A stretch of 64,000 nucleotides of DNA. It comes from Sacculina carcini. Taxonomy: Eukaryota; Arthropoda; Thecostraca; Sacculinidae. The translations under genes were made by a program, and so were the position numbers. The notes beneath the pieces are model-generated. The model searched no databases. It was not told the origin of the DNA and saw only the letters and a list, made by a program, of their open reading frames with translations. The DNA lies in assembly GCA_916048095.2 (NCBI GenBank), contig OU696577.1, positions 1,575,001-1,639,000 of the forward strand. Reading direction: 5' to 3'. This document shows positions 24,901-39,279 of the stretch, piece by piece. Numbering within the stretch: position 1 is the first letter of the stretch; every line of letters starts with the position of its first letter.

Positions 24901-27900
24901 TATATCCTCATCACTATCACTTTTTCCTCACTGTATATTATCACTGTCACTGTTTCCTCACTGTATATTATCATCACTGTCACTGTTTCCTCACTGTATA
25001 TTCTCATCACTGTCACTGTTTCCTCACTGTATATCCTCATCACTGTCACTGTTTCCTCACTGTATATTATCATCACTGTCACTGTTTCCTCACTGTATAT
25101 CCTCATCACTGTCACTGTTTCCTCACTGTATATTATCATTATTGTCACTGTTTCCTCACTGTATATTATCATCACTGTCACTGTTTCCTCACTGTATATC
25201 CTCATCATTGTCCCTGTTTCCTCACTGTATATCCTCATCACTGTCACTGTTTCCTCACTGTATCTCCTCATCACTGTCACTGTTTCTTCACTGTATATCC
25301 TCATCATTGTCACTGTTTCCTCACTGTATATTATCATCACTGTCACTGTTTCCTCACTGTATATCCTCATCACTGTCACTGTTTCCTCACTGTATATCAT
25401 CATCACTGTCACTGTTTCCTCACTGTATATTATCATCACTGTCACTGTTTCCTCACTGTATATCCTCATCATTGTCACTGTTTCCTCACTGTATATTATC
25501 ATCATTGTCCCTGTTTCCTCACTGTATATCCTCATCACTGTCACTGTTTCCTCACTGTATCTCCTCATCACTGTCACTGTTTCCTCACTGTATATTATCA
25601 TCACTATCACTGTTTCCTCACTGTATATTATCATTATTGTCACTGTTTCCTCACTGTATATTATCATCACTGTCACTGTTTCCTCACTGTATATCATCAT
25701 CACTGTCACTGTTTCCTCACTGTATATCCTCATCACTGTCACTGTTTCCTCACTGTATATCCTCATCATTGTTACTGTTTCCTCACTGTATATCCTCATC
25801 ATTGTCACTGTTTCCTCACTGTATATTATCATCACTGTCACTGTTTCCTCACTGTATATCCTCATCACTGTCACTGTTTCCTCACTGTATATTATCATTA
25901 TTGTCACTGTTTCCTCACTGTATATTATCATCACTGTCACTGTTTCCTCACTGTATATCCTCATCATTGTCCCTGTTTCCTCACTGTATATCCTCATCAC
26001 TGTCACTGTTTCCTCACTGTATCTCCTCATCACTGTCACTGTTTCTTCACTGTATATCCTCATCATTGTCACTGTTTCCTCACTGTATATTATCATCACT
26101 GTCACTGTTTCCTCACTGTATATCCTCATCACTGTCACTGTTTCCTCACTGTATATCATCATCACTGTCACTGTTTCCTCACTGTATATTATCATCACTG
26201 TCACTGTTTCCTCACTGTATATCCTCATCACTGTCACTGTTTCCTCACTGTATATTATCATCACTGTCACTGTTTCCTCACTGTATATCCTCATCACTGT
26301 CACTGTTTCCTCACTGTATATCATCATCACTGTCACTGTTTCTTCACTGTATATTATCGTCACTGTCACTGTTTCCTCACTGTATATCTTCATCACTGTC
26401 ACTGTTTCCTCACTGTATATTATCATCATTGTCACTGTTTCCTCACTGTATATCCTCATCACTGTCACTGTTTCCTCACTGTATCTCCTCATCACTGTCA
26501 CTGTTTCCTCACTGTATATTATCATCACTATCACTGTTTCCTCACTGTATATTATCATTATTGTCACTGTTTCCTCACTGTATATTCTCATCACTGTCAC
26601 TGTTTCCTCACTGTATATCCTCATCACTGTCACTGTTTCCTCACTGTATATTATCATCACTGTCACTGTTTCCTCACTGTATATCCTCATCATTGTCACT
26701 GTTTCCTCACTGTATATTATCATCACTGTCACTGTTTCCTCACTGTATATCCTCATCACTGTCACTGTTTCCTCACTGTATATTATCATTATTGTCACTG
26801 TTTCCTCACTGTATATTATCATCACTGTCACTGTTTCCTCACTGTATATCCTCATCATTGTCCCTGTTTCCTCACTGTATATCCTCATCACTGTCACTGT
26901 TTCCTCACTGTATCTCCTCATCACTGTCACTGTTTCTTCACTGTATATCCTCATCATTGTCACTGTTTCCTCACTGTATATTATCATCACTGTCACTGTT
27001 TCCTCACTGTATATCCTCATCACTGTCACTGTTTCCTCACTGTATATTATCATCACTGTCACTGTTTCCTCACTGTATATCCTCATCATTGTCACTGTTT
27101 CCTCACTGTATATTATCATCACTGTCACTGTTTCCTCACTGTATATCCTCATCACTGTCACTGTTTCCTCACTGTATATTATCATTATTGTCACTGTTTC
27201 CTCACTGTATATTATCATCACTGTCACTGTTTCCTCACTGTATATCCTCATCATTGTCCCTGTTTCCTCACTGTATATCCTCATTACTGTCACTGTTTCC
27301 TCACTGTATCTCCTCATCACTGTCACTGTTTCTTCACTGTATATCCTCATCATTGTCACTGTTTCCTCACTGTATATTATCATCATTGTCACTGTTTCCT
27401 CACTGTATCTCCTCATCACTGTCACTGTTTCCTCACTGTATATCCTCATCACTGTCACTGTTTCCTCACTGTATATTATCATCACTGTCACTGTTTCCTC
27501 ACTGTATATTATCATCACTGTCACTGTTTCTTCACTGTATATCCTCATCATTGTCACTGTTTCCTCACTGTATATTATCATCATTGTCACTGTTTCCTCA
27601 CTGTATATTATCATCACTGTCACTGTTTCCTCACTGTATATTATCATCACTGTTTTCTTGGGCGGTAATTTTCAATGTGTCGCATATTCTGAACTAGCTC
27701 ATTGATCATATGGTACATGCCATCTGAATCGGAATTCTGTTTCTCATCATGTTATACCTGTAATGCTGGTTTCATTTTGAATGCCAATGTTTTGTTTGTG
27801 TGTTGGTGTGTATGCATGTCAGTTATGTTTCATTGGCGGTACGATTTACGGTACGATACGAGTTCATTGGGGATTTTCTCTATTAGACTTATGCTTCACA

Positions 27901-28020
27901 TTGTCATTGCTTATCCGATTCATTTTTGAACTCCTGGTGAATTTTTTCCAAATATGACACCGTCTATTTTATTCAATTCCCATATGTGATTGAATGGAAA
28001 CAACTATGTGTGTCTGTATT

Positions 28021-28051
<31 letters not shown>

Positions 28052-31000
28052 CTGTATTTGTATGTTTGTGTGTATGTAGGTTCAACGACATTTCGGTGAA
28101 GATTCGCATCAAGTGCGTGCAATATTCGATGCATTTTCTGCTCAACCACCCCGAGCTACGTGCCGACATCACAGACACACTCAAGCTACGGCAACATGAT
28201 GCCGACGAGGGAGTGCGGTGTGTGCTCTCTCTCTCTCTCTGCTGCTGCTCTCTTCCTCCCATAATTACTCATCATGTCCCCCACTCTCTCTCTCTCTCTC
28301 TCTCTATCTCCTGGCGCTGTTTGTGAACAGTGGAATATTATATCACTGTTGCTTATTTTATCGGATAACTTTGCTGGAAAGGGCAATTATTATGTAATGC
28401 AGTTATTCACCCCTGTTTGGTGTACGTATTGGATGTATAATTTGACGTATAGATATATCTGCCGTATACTATCTATTTGGACGGCATGCCGTTCTGTTTT
28501 TCAATCCTTCACTCGTAATTACGTTTAATTCAATATACCGTAAATATATCAGAATTTTGAGAAGATGCGGTAGATTTAATGGACGAAAAAAATTAATTGG
28601 ATTACATATATGAATATTAAAGACACAAATACATGGTGATTAATGTTAATTAATCAAAAATTCACTAATAAAAATCACTCATTCATAGCTATTGCCAAAA
28701 GATAATAATTAATCCAAGTGACGTTCAAGTAGTTATGTTATGTGTATGATGTTATGTTGTATTTGTAATGATGGCTTGTCAATGTTATGACTCGTTGGCA
28801 GCTACGAGGTGGTTATGGCCATTGTGGCGACGGTGAAGCGCGACTTTGGCATTGTATCGGACAGTGAGGCGTTGCTCAACTTTGTCAAAGAGCGAACGCT
28901 CGATAAAAAGTTCAAAATTCGCAAGGAGGCCATGTTTGGACTGGCTATGATCTATCGCAAGTACCTGAACAACGCCAATGTACCCGACGCCACCAAGCGT
29001 GCCGTTACCTGGATCAAGGTGTGTTTGCGCCGCCGTGTTTCATACTTGTTAGATGTGTGTAGGTTAGAACATTAGTTCTCAACCTGTTTCGGCGTTCGCT
29101 GTCTTTTCAAACCAGCGGTCATTTCTCGCACGCCTTGAATTCTCGAGTTTTTTTACAATTTTATATCTTCATTAGGAAAACAGATTTAGATATATCTCTT
29201 AGCATACTGTTGAAGAGGTTTAAGTAAAAAGCTTTGTCCACGAAAAATATATAAACCATAAGTAAAACCGATTTCATTCCATTTTTACAGAGATCCTCGC
29301 ACTCCTTAGGAAGCAGATGTGTTTCTTCCGTTTGCTCATTGCAATTTGCCTTGCTTGCAACTCGTGTTGAATGTGTATGTCAGGACAAGATCTTGCACGG
29401 TTACTACATGTCGTCGGTGGACGATCGACTGCTTGTCGAGCGAATTGTCAACACGTGTCTAGTGCCGTTCACACTGCCGCCCGAGGAGCGCATGCGCAAA
29501 CTCTTCTATCTGTATACAACACTCGACGAAAATGCCAGCAAAGCATTCGTTGAAATGCAAAAACAGCAGCTGGCGTGAGTTTGGCGCGTGATTGCATTCA
29601 TTATCATTATTGCTTATTGTTGCAGTGACTTCTTGAGTTTGTTTGAATTCAGTTTATTTAATTTGTTGTTGTTGAAATGGAAGCGTTTTTTGTGCGCGCG
29701 TTTGAGGCGATATAGCCAATGTGGACGATCACTCAGATCTGTTCCGAGCCGCTCCAGATGTACGAATATAGCCATCAAACTAAATGTCAGAACACATAAG
29801 TAATGATGATATTAGAAGAAGAGGCAAATTTCAGGGCGAGATTGATTGAAAAAACGAATGATATTGTTTCATATTTTGTGCTTATAAAGTCGCGTATATT
29901 GCTGTTTCTAGATAATTATTTCAGGCTATTATGTGTGATGCAACGACCAGTTGATCACTAGTATCATCGCAATTGGCATTGTTTCATCTTCATCCGTCCA
30001 TTCAATTCCACCACTTATCACTTCTTTCATCGGCTCATTTCAATCACTAATATATATGCATACCGTTTCCATTAAACCTATGCCACTTTTAAGGCTTAAA
30101 TACTAGTTTTCTAGTAGCATGGCTCAACAAGCCCACCCGAAAATTGGACTTCTCCGGTAGAATTTCAGCCAACTTTAGTAACTTTTCTCGCGTGAGACTA
30201 TTAGGGCGGTTCCTGCAAATTAAACTTCGGCAGACTAAGTTTCATTACCTTCAAATAGCCCTTGCCATTATGCCTTCCTCAAAAAACATCGAGTATAATT
30301 TTGGATTAAAATATGCGCTTAATGGTGGGGATCTAGGCTACTCATGTTTGTTTGTGTGTGTGCGTGTGACAGTATTCGCCGCACAGTGCAGGAGCTGCTG
30401 GATTTGATTCGTGGCGAGGCGTCGGAGGAGCGCGAGCGCGAGATGGCGGCGCGTGTTAATCGTCTGGCCAAGCTGCTGCCAGACTCCGTCAAGGCGCAGG
30501 AATTTATCCGCAAGTTCTGCGCTCACTTGGCTCGTGACTCGGCCCTGCTGGCGCTCATGGAGAGTGTTGTCAGTCCGGTGTTGTCGTGCCGACAGAGCGT
30601 GGACGGCGTCAACACGGTGCTCAAGAAACTGGGCCAGCCTGTCATGACCAACTTGTACTACAACACGGTCAAGCAGCTGCTGGAGCGGCTGTCATCTGTG
30701 CTGATCGATCACGACTCCCTGCTGGCGCTAGTCGGACTGGTCGAGACGGTGGCAGTGCCCAATTGCTCCGAGGCGGCCGAGGCCGCTGCTCAGCTCGACG
30801 TAGAGCCGGGCGCGGCCGTCGATCGCGGCCTGCGTCTGTTGCATGTGTTGGCCAGCGTGCAGGTGCAACAGTTTATGCACGCCGACGTGCTGACACGACT
30901 GCTCAACATGGCCGAGGCGGGCGCCGCCGCCGTCGCCGACCAGCACACGGACGCCGTGACGCCGCGCGTGCTCGCAGTGCTCTACGTGGTGGGACGGCAT

Positions 31001-34000
31001 CGGGCGTTATCGCAGGTGCCGCAGTTGGCGCCGCTTGTGCAGCGTTTGGTGCCGTTGTGTCGGCGGCTGGCGACGGGCGGTGCAGCGCCGGCGCATGCCA
31101 AGCAGGCGGTGCGGTGTCTGGTGGCCAACTGTCCCGTGTACGATGTCGAGCCGGTGTTTGCTGATATTGCCGAGGTACTGCCACACACTTACACACACTT
31201 ACACACACACACAAACACACACACACATATGCACACACATTATAGCTCAATGAATAGACGAGTGGTTATTAACCTGGATTCGATTGAACAACAGGGCTTA
31301 GGGAGTCAGTTTCAGCAGGTCGGTTGTTTGGTTCACCCATTCGTGAAGTCAAGCTCTGCTTTGGTCATCATTGGCTGCAGTTAATCACGCCACATCGCTT
31401 GGCCTTGATATCTGTGCTGCAAGCAACTCGGTCTACTCGGTAGTAGCCTACTTGTGTGACTGTCTTGATCATACGCGAATGGTGACTTTCATTATAATAC
31501 TTCAAACACGAAGGGCTCGATGAACACGTATGTAACTTGTGGGTTCAGTACCTCCAATATAGTTAAAACTAGAGAAATAGACATTGACAAACGCATACAC
31601 ACTGATACACACACACACACACATACACGTTTGTAAATATATTTGTTTGTGTAAAAAAACAAAAAAACACACCCACACACATACACACACACACACATAC
31701 ACGTTTGTAAATATATTTGTTTGTGTAAAAAACACCAAAAAACACACACACACTTGATGTTTGTGTAGTCAGGGATTATTTGTACGCAGCGCTATCATAT
31801 TACAATGAAAGTTTGTGGAGTATGGCGGGGTTGCACTATGGCAGTTTGAATGGTGGTTTTCAGTGGGCCCTGTCTAGTGTGACAATCAATTGGCCACATT
31901 GAGTTGTTCCGCTGTCTCTCATTATTGTCTTGATGTTTTGGAATTTGCGCTGTATTGTTGGGGCTCCTACCAGAAAAAGTAAATTTTGTAAATTTGTGTA
32001 CAAAACGACTCATTTTGAAATAGACAATCGGACCCATTATGAAAAAACATCAAGTCTAAATTACCAAGAATGACAAATCTAGGTTAAACATTGAACAATA
32101 GGCAAATGGCTTATATTCAATATAAACAGACATTTGAAGACATCTATACAAATAGTTATTGTGTGTGCGTGTGTGTGTGTGGGTGTGAAGGTGTTGAAAT
32201 CCAGTGTGGGTTTCGGTGACGAGAGCTTCCGTACCGCCGTCGTGGCACTCAGCCACATTGCACTGCACCTGGCCGACGAATTTGCCGTTCAAATCAAGAA
32301 CATTATCTCGCGCAAGATCGTCAAAGAGACATTCATGAAGGTGGGTGTGTTTTTTGTGCTTTGGTTTTTGATCGAACGAGTGAGTGTGTTTTTGGCAGTC
32401 TTTTCTCGGATAATACCGATCCGTGGTGCCAAGTTGAGATTTGTGGAAGATATTGCACTTTTTACACACACACACACAGACTCACACCGGTAACTTTAAA
32501 TATAAATATATTCAACGTACAACTATTTTGGCACAGTGCTATTTTCCCTCGTTAACCCATTTAAGCCGAGAAAAGTAACAATACTTTCGGCCGAAAACAA
32601 GGACTATAAACTCGTTTCACTTACCCGTTTCATGCCAGTTGTCGCAAACCATAAGTTCTTCTGCAATTTTGTCAGCCCAATTCTTAATTTTAACTTTTTA
32701 TGTTTTATTTTCAAGTTCAACTAGACATAGACTTTATATTATCATGAATCATACGTGTTTATGTGTGTAATCACTTTGAATTTATCAGTGTTTTGTGTGA
32801 ATTCCTTGGAAATTTGTTGATAAAAACCATGAATGGACAACAAATAAACATTGATTGATTATGTGTGTGTGTGTGTCAGGATGTGCGGGAGACGGGCCAC
32901 ACTCATCATGATGATGACGAAGAAGACACGTGGTGCGAGCTGGACTGTCTGGCAGAGCCAATTCGCTGCAAGCTGGCCTGTTTCAAGCTGATGGCTCGCT
33001 GGCTTGTGGGACTGCGTGATGACGTTATATCGGCGCAGAAAACGTTCCGCATGCTGGTGGCTTTCATCACACACCGCGGCGACCTACTGCAACAGGGAAA
33101 CGTCAGGTGGGCGACTAGCTGGTGTCTGTGTGTGTGTGTGTGATCCTGTGTGTGTGTGTGCTCGCGTGTGTCTGTGTGTTCCTGTGTGTCTGCGTGTTCC
33201 TGTGTATGTTCCTGTGTGTGTGTGCTCCTGTGTGTGTGTGTATCTGTGTGTTCCTGTGTGTGTATATCTGTGTGATCCTGTGTGTTTGTGTGTATCTGTG
33301 TGTTCCTGTGTGTGTGTGTGTGTGTGTGTGTGTCTGTGCTCCTGTGTGTGTGTGTGTGTGTGTGTCTGGGTGCTCCTGTGTGTTTGTGTGTCTGTGTGCT
33401 CGCGTGTGTGTCTGTGTGCTCCTGTGTGTGTGTGTGTGTCTGTGTGCTCGCGTGTGTGTCTGTGTGCTCCTGTGTGTGTGTGTGTGTGTGTGTGTCTGTG
33501 CTCGCGTGTGTGTGTGTGTGTGTGTGTCTGCGTGCTCCTGTGTGTGCGTGTGTCTGGGTGTGTGTCTGTGTGCTCGTGCGTGTGTGTTTGTGTGTCTGCG
33601 TGCTCGTGTGTGTCTGTGGGTACTTTTTTTGGTAAATTGCGCTAATAGCACATCCATCGAGACATACATTGAGACTTTTTAGTACAATATGCACACATAC
33701 ACGCACACACACATACATACATACATATACAAACTTGCTCACATACTCATCTATACCAATCTGTGTACATATTTACAACATGATTTTATATACATAAATA
33801 TATACACATTTACATGCATTTATACCGTAGAGCCTATATTTGAACGGCACATTGGAGGAGCAATTGAAAATTAGGACGGCATCCTCTAATTAAATGTCAC
33901 TGTTAAATTCTTGTTTTTTGACAATTGCTATGTCTGACTGAACTTATTTTATTATTAAGCTTGTTATAATCAACCAGTTATCACCTAGTATTTGTGTGAT

Positions 34001-37000
34001 TTGTTGAATAAATATGCACATATTACCTGTCTCTTTTTTCATCTGTAAAATGTACCGTATCTTGTCAAAATTATTGAAATTATTGATCAGCTAAAAAATA
34101 TAGCGGTATCCTCTAATTGAACGGCACTACGGGGGAAAGTTTAAAAAATACAATGACATGCCGTTCAAGTAAATGTTTTACGGTATATGGATATATTGAC
34201 ACAAACGTGTATTGTGTAATAAATGTATATTGACGTGTGTTTGTATGTGTGTGTGTGTGTGTGTGTGTACTCACCTATTTGTTTACCACAGGAGATGAGC
34301 TATGCTCGTGCTGTCCTGTCTCCAACCCACCCTTTAACCTATCTTCCTTGAAATTCGCAGTGTTTCACACTATCCAGTCTTTCGTCAAATGCTCCTACGC
34401 TTTTAGCTCCTACAATATTCTCCCCTAACTGATTCCAGACATCAACACACCTATATGGGAAACTATACTTCTTAACCTCCCTCAAACATCTAGTCCTTTT
34501 CAGTTTTTTTTCCATGATCCCTCTTACCTGAATTATCCCAAACTATACAATTATTTCTATCTAACTTTTGCATACCTATTCCATGTCTACAAATGTTAAT
34601 ACAGTCGCCCCTTAGCCTACGTTGTTCTAAAGATGGTAAACAAAGCACTTTTAGTCTTCCTCATGTATGTGTTTGTTGTGTTGTTATTTAGTAAAAGCGA
34701 GGCGGCATGGCTACGCTTATCGGCCGGTTGCGCCATGCTGAAAATATGTGAGCAGAAGGGTGTGGGCGATCAATTCACCGCCGAACAGTTCTACACGCTG
34801 TCTCAACTAATGACGGTACTACAGCGTGTCTGTTTGCCTGTGTGATTACCGCATTTTCCCGTGTTTAAGAGCTAGTTTAGGTCTAAATGTTCAATTTAAA
34901 AATAGTTTAGCTCTCTTATATAGTAGGAGTGAATGTTTTAGCATGTAATGCTATCTGATGATTTTTTTGGTTATAACATACATAAAATTGAAAATTCAAA
35001 CTAAGGACTTGAAGTTTAATTATTTCTATGATAAAAACATTGAATGATTGTAGTTTACTGGAAGTTCAATTATCTCTCATTGCTAACTACATTTTTCCCA
35101 GGATTTTTTCCTAACAATTGAAGAGGTCTTCTATACACGGGGAAATACGTTATACGCCGTTGGAATATTCAGTGCTTGAGGAGCCAATACATACATTGTA
35201 TGTGTATGTATGTGTGTGTGTGTGTGTGTTCAGGATGAGTGTGTGCAGGTGCGCGAGCGTTTTGCCGCCAAACTGCACAAGGGCCTCAACCGGGGTATTC
35301 CTCAGAAGTGCCTGCCACTCGATTTTATGGGTGTGTACGCGCTGGCCGGCGGCGAGACAGACAAGCGACTGCGCTCGCTCGTGCGCTCCTACATGCTATC
35401 GGACATCAGCAAGCGGCGTGACGTCATCAAGAACTTTATGCTGGCGGCGGGAGGTGTGTGTCTAATAGTAATAGTAATAGTAATTTATTGCCACAACAAG
35501 CACAAGAAAAGCAATATTAATAAAGTAAAATAGCATAGTCTGTCAAGCCAATTATTGGCTTCTCAACAGACAAAGAAAAAAACGCTATGTAAAAAACTTA
35601 GCAAAATACCTTCAGACTAATTAAACTTGATAACTTATAATATAAACAAATACAACAAATGACAACAATACAACAACAAGACATACAGCCATCAGCAACA
35701 CAAGACATAAATCCATTAACAACAACAATTAAAGACATATTCACAAATTGCAGGACACAACCGCACAGTGTGAGTTCACAACACCGAGTCCAAAGTGTGT
35801 ATGTTTGTGTGTGTGTGTGCATGTGTGTCAGCGTTTGTCGTGTACGCGTGTGTTTTCAAGTTTAAGTTCAAGTATACATTGCCTAAACAAACTGATAAAC
35901 ATTTCAAACATTAGCTGGATAACAGATAGACAATGGCTCACAAGATAAATCTCCTAGTTAGGCATGAACAAAATGTCTAACGTGCTGCTTTTAAATACTG
36001 TATTCAAGCTCATTTGACCACTGAATTCAACATAGCGCCATGTGTAAATTCATCAGTTTGCGTGTGTGTGCTGTCTCCGTCATGTGTGGTATCAACTTGC
36101 TAATCGGGATTTATTTTGGGATTTTATGCGAGGCTTGAAGTGTTCTATGTTATCTGGCAGAACTGTGTTCGCTGCTCGGTCGTATAATTACTAATTAACT
36201 TTTACTCATTGTGTCATTCTATTCTGTCATCCTGATTCATTACGAACCAACCAGCTTTGCATGACAGTAGGCCAATTAAGGCCTCACCAAGGCACCTTTG
36301 CTAGTACATCACACACTTGCGTATGCGTGTGTGTGTGTGCAGCGGAGCGAGCGTTGGACCAGTTACCGCACATTATGCCCGACTACATGCTTGTGTTTGC
36401 CGTGCCCGTATTGGCTCATGACCCCGAGTTTCAGCAGTACGATGACATCGACTACCTGGGCAAAATTCGCACCTGTCTCTGGTATTGTAACTGTTCGCTA
36501 TCGTCACTTGTTCACTGTGTCTATTAACTCTATTTGCCGTTTGTAGCTCGGAGGCTGAGACACACTCGACTTTCGTGCCAGAGGTTGGCGGTTTGAATCT
36601 AGTTCGGGTTTGTTTTTTAACACTTCAGCTTGAGTCTACCGGTAGCTCGTCGGAGTATCACATACATCAGTGGTTCTTAACTTCTGGGTCGTGAATCATA
36701 GTTAGGTCACCAAGTTAGTGCATTGGGTCGCTAAGTGCTCGTAGAAAATAATTACTTTGTCACAAAATTGTGTTATAATTATCTACTGTGATAATTAGAA
36801 TACATGATGCCTAGTCTCATGATTCTAAGCAGAACATTATTTAAATAGAAGCATGATTTGAACGCAGCAGACCGTGATTGAGTTAAATTATGATTAAACG
36901 CATAATCATTACTTAAATAGACTATTCTTGATTGCTATTTATTACTTATTTATTAATATTTATTCGTATTTATTGATGGCTGTTATTTACTTAATCACAT

Positions 37001-39237
37001 ATTTATTGTTGATTGTTATTATTTATTGAGGAACGTGGGCGGAGTGACATTATGGATTGTTATCGGATGATGGTTTATTATTTATTGTTATTTATTTATT
37101 ATTTTCTTTCCAACTCTCTTTCTAGACTTTTTTCTTTTCGAACTCTCTTTCTCTCTGAATCTTTGGGGCGCTTCCGGTACATGGGGCCACCTTAGGGTGG
37201 TAATAGTGCTTGCACTCTTCCCATGCTACTGGATTTGCCTGTAATCAATAAAAATAATAGTATATCTATATAGGCTTGGTTCGCGAAGCTTGATCTTTCG
37301 CTCGCCGCCAAAAAATAGTTTAGGAACCAGTTCTGCCCTACAGTTTCAACGAGTGATGTTTTCGTGTAATTCCAGCAGTTATGTGCTCTGTTGTTCATTG
37401 ATTTTCTCTGTTAACATTCTAGCATTATCCGTTGTCCTTGGTGTTTTGCCACGTATTCTCTTTCACTCCGATCTGTGTAGAACTTCGTGATCGGTGGGTT
37501 TTCATGTGTTTGCTTGCGTCCTTGGCTTCAAGTGACGTTAATGTTTTGTGTAACTATTTCTTGGATGCTATTGTACGATATGTCTGAAAGCAAAGTTAGC
37601 CTCGTGCAAATTCACATATTCGTGTGTTTGTGTGTTCCTGCTTGTAGGTTCATCTTGGAGCCGCTGATCACCAAGAACGACAACTATTCGTTCGGCTTCT
37701 ACAAGGCGCTGGTGGAGGGCATGAAGAACCACCATGATGCCGTGCGCTGCGAGGACGACCACGCCAACAGGGTAACAAGCGAATACAGTAACAAGCGAAT
37801 ACAGTAACAAGTAACACAGTAACAAACATACGTGGTAAGTTGTCCGTTCTGTGCTGACTCGCTAGCATATCGAGAATGATTGTGTAATCTCGATATGTCG
37901 TTGTATAAAACGGTGTTTATTATCTTATAGTTGGATCTAGTAGGATGTCTTACGGACGAGATGTGCTGAATTTGCTATAGTATATCTTTCTGGCTCGGAA
38001 GTTCAATACGGGAATCACTATTATGTAAGCTAAGGTAGAGATACTAGAAGCTAAGGTAGAGCACAGGACTTCAAGCAAGGAGAATCAGCTAGCCGCATGC
38101 GTTTATAGAAGTACCATGACCTGAGATCAAGCAAAATGGACCCAGTTCACGTTTGAATTGATTGTGGTGATGCACAAATGGAAGGCTGGCGATAGATATT
38201 ATGCAGCTTCGTGGTTTTTATTGCTTTGTTAATACGTCTGAACGAAGCGATAGATGAAGGTCTCGTCCATATCACATGTGTTTGTGTGTTCGTGTGGCGT
38301 GCGCCGGCCAGAAACTGTGGGTGATCTGCGACCTGGCTATGAATCTGCTGCTGACAAAAACGTCCAACTTTGAGATGCGCCACTTTCCGTCCGAGCCACG
38401 AATTCCGCCCATGTACTTCCGCAAGCGTGCCGATCCGGGATTCGTTAACTGTACGTATTGCAGCCAACTGTGCCATTTCAAGTGTGCTCTTCTTACACGT
38501 CCATGTAGACAGAATAACAACTTGATTTTGCCATCATAATCGGAGGTTTGTATGTGTTTGCGCGTTTGTTTGACTGTTGTGCGATTCACAGCTAAAATCT
38601 ACCTGCCGCTCGAGATGCAGAACATGACCAAGCGCTTGGGAATCGCATGCGGCGGCGGTGGCGGCGGCGTGAAACGGCCCACCAACACGACGACAATGGA
38701 CGATACGCGTCCACACTCCGGCTCGGCAGACGAGGAGAGAGTTGTGGAGGACGAGACAGAGCAGCAGGGGCAGGACGAGGTGGCCTCTCATCAGCAGCGA
38801 CTCATCAAGGAACCGCCGGCCACATACAGTCGCCGCTCAACGCAAGATCGCGATCGCAGTTCTGATTGTACGTCAGCCTGTTTGGTTTACTGATAAGTTT
38901 GGCATATTATGACATTTGTCACGTGTGTGTTGTCAATGGCAGTGATAAATATTGTTTCCTATTTAATATAATTACAGCTTATCGAGTAATTTCAAACCTT
39001 GGCTGGTTGATGAATTTCTTCAGAATTTCTTCTGTTTTCCATTGAAAAGCTGAGCGATTATTACGGTGTATGTGGAAGTTTTGCAACTGCACCCATGTAC
39101 AGAACTAATGTATTTGAAGTTCAGTTGAATTCAGTTAGAAGATTGTCAGGAATATCAGTTTATTTCTGTAGGAATATCAAAACGGTCGAAGCAGATCGAT
39201 TAGTATTTTGACTAGCCAGTGTTTGTATTATATGCAC

Positions 39238-39279
<42 letters not shown>

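Noticed and set aside
23286-27655. Regular repeat resembling a CRISPR array
   Set aside because: Units are directly contiguous with no unique spacers, and the DNA is clearly animal.
23172-27705. Four open frames of 1,451-1,498 codons on both strands
   Set aside because: All are translations of the 33-bp minisatellite, whose unit length is a multiple of three and lacks stops. PDS5 exons splice across it in frame.
32906-33742. Long His/Thr- or Cys/Val-rich frames (up to 278 codons)
   Set aside because: Low-complexity translation of the TG minisatellite at 33112-33625.
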